From assembly GCA_966252075.1 (NCBI GenBank), contig CBINNP010000162.1, positions 1 through 8,074 of the forward strand: a stretch of DNA of 8,074 nt, given 5' to 3'. Shown here piece by piece: positions 5,638-8,074 of this stretch. Under the pieces are notes generated by a model. The model made no database searches. It worked only from the letters and a program-made list of their open reading frames with translations, and was not told where the DNA came from. The position numbers and the translations under genes were made by a program. Origin of the DNA: Solimonas sp966252075 (GTDB lineage: Bacteria > Pseudomonadota > Gammaproteobacteria > Nevskiales > Nevskiaceae). Numbering within the stretch: the stretch's first letter is position 1; every line of letters begins with the position of its first letter.

Positions 5638-6897
5638 ATGAATTCTGCTTTTGCCACTGTCGACAGCTGCCCCGTCTCCCATGTCGGAGGCGCGCAGGCC
5701 GTCGCTGCGCCGCCGGTCGGCCCCCATGCGCATACGCTGGAAGTCCTGCTCAAATCGATCAGCGAAGGCTTTTACGGCATCGATCGCGGCGGCCGCTGCG
5801 TCTTCATCAACCGCGCCGGCGCCGAGACCCTGGGCTACACGCCGCAGCAGCTGATCGGCCGCGAGATGCACGCGCTGATCCACCGCTACCAGGCCGACTC
5901 CGACGCCGCGCCGCGCGAGCAGCACTGCCCGTTCTACCGCGCCGTCGTGCACGGCGAATCCTGCTGCATCGACAGCGAACGGCTGTGGCGCGCCGATGGC
6001 AGCAGCTTTCCGGTCGAATACTCGGTATCGCCGATCATCGAGGCCGGCCACACCATCACCGGCGCCGTCGTCACCTTCCGCGACATCAGCGACCGCAAGC
6101 AGGCCGAGGCCTTGCAGCGGCGCATGCACGACGAACTGGAACGCCGCGTCGAAGAGCGCACGCAGGAGCTGCACCAGACGCTGCAGGAGCTGGGCCGCAC
6201 CACCGACCGGCTGCGCGAACTGTCGGCGCACGTCGAGAACGCCTGCGAGCTGGATCGCAAGCGCATCGCCCGCGAAATCCACGATGAGCTGGGCAGCGTG
6301 CTGGTGGCGCTCAAGCTCGACACCAGCTGGCTGCGCGGCCGCGTCGCCGACCGTGATGATCTGGTCGCCAAGACCACGACGATGACGCGGCTGATCGACA
6401 AGGCGGTGGTCGAGGTCGGCCGCATCATCACCGACCTGCGGCCGTCGATCCTCGATCATCAGGGCCTGTGGGCGGCGATGGAATGGCACGCGCTGGAGTT
6501 CCTCGAATCCAGCGGCCTGCGCGGCAAGCTGCGGATCGACGTCGCCGACCGCGCGCCGCCGGACGGCGCGCTGGCCACCGCCGCCTACCGCATCTTCCAG
6601 GAGATGCTCAACAACGTCGTCCGCCACGCCCGCGCCTCGGCGATCGACATCGAAGTCTGCGCCACCGCCGAGCGGCTGCGCATCGTCGTCAGCGACGACG
6701 GCCTCGGCATCACCGAGCAGCAGCTGCACGGCCGCCGCTCGTACGGGCTGATCGGCATGTGCGAGCGCGCCCGCCATTTCGGTGGCGAGCTGCAGATCGG
6801 CGCGTCCGCCAGTGGCGGCACGCGCGTCACCGTCCGTCTTCCGTATGCCCCCTCACTCGCCAAGGAGCCGAGCCATGATTCGCTTGTTGATCTGTGA
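5638..6897 (+). CDS. Soluble PAS-domain sensor histidine kinase (NarX/DegS type)
   Basis: 419 aa from ATG 5638, chosen because the in-frame ATGs at 5587 and 5611 lie inside the attenuator stem; no good ribosome site is visible. Domains: a PAS domain (about 33-150, ending in VTFRDISDRKQAE), a coiled-coil linker (about 155-205), a HisKA_3 dimerisation/phosphoacceptor box REIHDELG with His215 and the typical DLRPSILD (266-273), then an HATPase with QEMLNN (N-box, 321-326), DDGLGI (353-358) and a C-terminal SGGTRVTV (392-399). No membrane helix is present, so it should sense a cytoplasmic signal. The PAS holds Cys54, Cys97, Cys109 and Cys110 and His96, which could bind a cofactor or sense redox, but this is speculation. 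It phosphorylates the regulator encoded next, whose gene overlaps its 3' end. Confidence 0.9.
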   Translation: MNSAFATVDSCPVSHVGGAQAVAAPPVGPHAHTLEVLLKSISEGFYGIDRGGRCVFINRAGAETLGYTPQQLIGREMHALIHRYQADSDAAPREQHCPFYRAVVHGESCCIDSERLWRADGSSFPVEYSVSPIIEAGHTITGAVVTFRDISDRKQAEALQRRMHDELERRVEERTQELHQTLQELGRTTDRLRELSAHVENACELDRKRIAREIHDELGSVLVALKLDTSWLRGRVADRDDLVAKTTTMTRLIDKAVVEVGRIITDLRPSILDHQGLWAAMEWHALEFLESSGLRGKLRIDVADRAPPDGALATAAYRIFQEMLNNVVRHARASAIDIEVCATAERLRIVVSDDGLGITEQQLHGRRSYGLIGMCERARHFGGELQIGASASGGTRVTVRLPYAPSLAKEPSHDSLVDL

Positions 6898-7600
6898 CGA
6901 CCACGCCATCGTCCGCGCCGGCCTCGCACAGATGCTGGCCGGCGTCAGCGATTTCCGCGTCGCCGCCGAGGCTTCGGATGGCCCGCAGGCCATGCGCTTT
7001 CTGCGCGACGGCGGCATCGACGCGCTGCTGCTCGACATCGCCCTGCCCGGCCGCGATGGACTGGACGTGCTCAAGCAGGTGCGCAGCGAGTTTCCGCGGC
7101 TGCCGGTGCTGATGCTGTCGACCTATCCGGAGAAGCAGTACGCGATGCGCTGCCTGCAGCTGGGCGCCGATGGCTATCTCAACAAGAGCGCCGATCCCGA
7201 ACAGGTGGTGGTGGCGATCCGCAAAGTGGTCGGCGGCGGCCGTTACATCACCTCATCGGTGGCCGAATCGCTGGCCTCGGCGCTACGCCGCGAAGTCGAG
7301 CGGCCGCCGCACGAATCGCTGTCCAAGCGCGAATACCAGGTGTTCTGCCAGATCGCCAGCGGCCGTTCGCTGTCGCAGATCGCCGAGTTGCTGAGCCTGT
7401 CGCCGAATACCGTCAGCACCTATCGCGCGCGGGTGATGGACAAGATCAGCACGCACAACGATGTCGAGACCGCGCTCTACGCGGTACGCCACCGCATCGC
7501 CGTCGACGGCGGTGTCGAACTGCACGAGCAGGGCAATGCCGAGCTGCGCGCGCCCGGTCTGTCGACCGAAGCGCGGTACGGCGCCGCCAGCCTCATGTAG
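6875..7600 (+). CDS. LuxR/NarL-family response regulator
   Basis: 241 aa from ATG 6875, which overlaps the kinase gene by 23 bases and has a good ribosome site (AAGGAG at 6862-6867, 7 bases upstream). Receiver domain: acidic pair Asp8/Asp9, phosphorylation site Asp54 (LLLDIALPG), switch Ser82 and Lys104. A LuxR-type helix-turn-helix follows (about 149-205: LSKREYQVF, SQIAELLSLSPNTVSTYRARVMDK). It then has a tail of about 30 residues beyond the usual end of the HTH, of unknown function. Translational coupling to the kinase is expected. Target genes are not known from the sequence. LuxR-type regulators do not themselves activate sigma-54 promoters, since they lack an AAA+ domain, so another activator must drive 1338 and 5508. 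Confidence 0.93.
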   Translation: MIRLLICDDHAIVRAGLAQMLAGVSDFRVAAEASDGPQAMRFLRDGGIDALLLDIALPGRDGLDVLKQVRSEFPRLPVLMLSTYPEKQYAMRCLQLGADGYLNKSADPEQVVVAIRKVVGGGRYITSSVAESLASALRREVERPPHESLSKREYQVFCQIASGRSLSQIAELLSLSPNTVSTYRARVMDKISTHNDVETALYAVRHRIAVDGGVELHEQGNAELRAPGLSTEARYGAASLM

Positions 7601-7634
7601 TGCTGCCACTACAGACCGTCGTCGCCATGACGAC
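7597..7634. other. Two short hairpins at the response regulator stop codon
   Basis: GTAGTG-CTGC-CACTAC (7597-7612) includes the TAG stop, and GTCGTC-GCCAT-GACGAC (7618-7634) follows. Both stems are perfect 6-mers. Neither has a T-run, so at most they mark a Rho-dependent or processed 3' end. The rest of the gap to 7768 shows no clear promoter. Confidence 0.35.
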
Positions 7635-7768
7635 AGGCGAATGCCGCGCAGCGTGATAGGCCGCGGCAGCGTCACCCTCTAGCCTCTGTACCAGGGCGAA
7701 CCCCGGAGCCGACACGGCGCCGGGCGCCGACGTTCCGAACCACCCGTTTCACGATCGGAGTTCCACCC

Positions 7769-8074
7769 ATGTCTCACCTCTACCGAACCGCCGCGGCGCT
7801 GCTCTGCCTCGGCACGGCGGTAAGCCTGTCCGCCTGCGGCAAATCCGCCGAAGCTCCGGCCGCCGGTCCCGGCGAAGCCAAGACCATCAGTGCCAAGGCG
7901 ATGGCCGACGGCCTGCATCTGGTCATGAGCTCGGATCGCACCGTCTATACGCGCCTGATCGTCAATCGCCTGCAGAACGACGAGCAGATCATCAAGGCCT
8001 CCGAGCACTGGAAGGAAGACAAGGCGCTGGTGCTGCCGGTCAGAACCACGACCGAAGTGGCTGCATCGTCTTCG
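7769..8074 (+). CDS. Lipoprotein, possibly DUF3365/Tll0287-like (3' partial)
   Basis: 102 codons, open to the window end. GGAG at 7757-7760 is well spaced before ATG 7769. The N-terminus is a lipoprotein signal: a hydrophobic segment followed by the lipobox LSAC with Cys23, and then an Ala/Pro-rich linker. The mature part reads MADGLHLVMSSDRTVYTRLI, then QIIKASEHWKEDKAL, which resembles from memory the start of DUF3365/Tll0287-like proteins, a putative haem-sensing periplasmic domain. That match was not tested. Attached to the membrane, it could be a sensor or accessory for the redox genes upstream. The last ~10 codons (VRTTTEVAASSS region) do not look like the expected continuation of the family. 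Confidence 0.7.
   Translation, partial: MSHLYRTAAALLCLGTAVSLSACGKSAEAPAAGPGEAKTISAKAMADGLHLVMSSDRTVYTRLIVNRLQNDEQIIKASEHWKEDKALVLPVRTTTEVAASSS

Noticed and set aside
5443..6777. Long minus-strand open frame (444 aa) opposite the kinase gene
   Set aside because: It is a shadow of the PAS/HisKA_3/HATPase gene, with a Val/Asp/Ala-rich translation and no recognisable domain.

Overview
The window is visibly GC-rich and densely coding, all on the + strand. It looks like a Gram-negative proteobacterium (beta or gamma): it has NrtC/NrtD-type ABC ATPase domains, a NarX/NarL-like two-component pair, -24/-12 (sigma-54) promoters and a lipobox lipoprotein. I cannot fix the genus.

Layout. (1) Positions 1-1181: the 3' part of a tandem-ATPase ABC protein of the nitrate/nitrite/cyanate type, closed by a strong intrinsic terminator (1224-1252). 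(2) Positions 1253-1469: a regulatory leader with an inverted repeat, a sigma-54 promoter, a small hexaloop hairpin and an intrinsic terminator that overlaps the hairpin. (3) Positions 1470-4815: two adjacent genes, a NirB-like FAD/NAD(P)H oxidoreductase with a BFD [2Fe-2S] domain fused to a five-helix diheme-b-like membrane domain, and a membrane-anchored c-type cytochrome with eleven haem motifs. (4) Positions 5042-5446: a single-domain globin. (5) Positions 5447-5637: a second leader built like the first (sigma-54 promoter, the same 19-nt element, overlapping terminator). (6) Positions 5638-7600: a soluble PAS histidine kinase and an overlapping LuxR/NarL-type response regulator. (7) Position 7769 to the end: the start of a lipoprotein resembling the DUF3365/Tll0287-like family.

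Working model (inference). The ABC gene type suggests a nitrate/nitrite utilisation locus. The flavoprotein could take electrons from NAD(P)H, pass them through its 2Fe-2S centre and two membrane b haems, and deliver them to the periplasmic eleven-haem cytochrome. The globin would handle NO or O2. Both the redox operon and the kinase/regulator operon appear to be controlled twice: initiation by sigma-54, then transcription attenuation through an identical RNA element whose AACGAC hexaloop fits the A1/G4 rule of ANTAR-protein (NasR/NasT) target hairpins. The twin leaders and the unusual flavocytochrome/undecahaem pair are the most noteworthy content.
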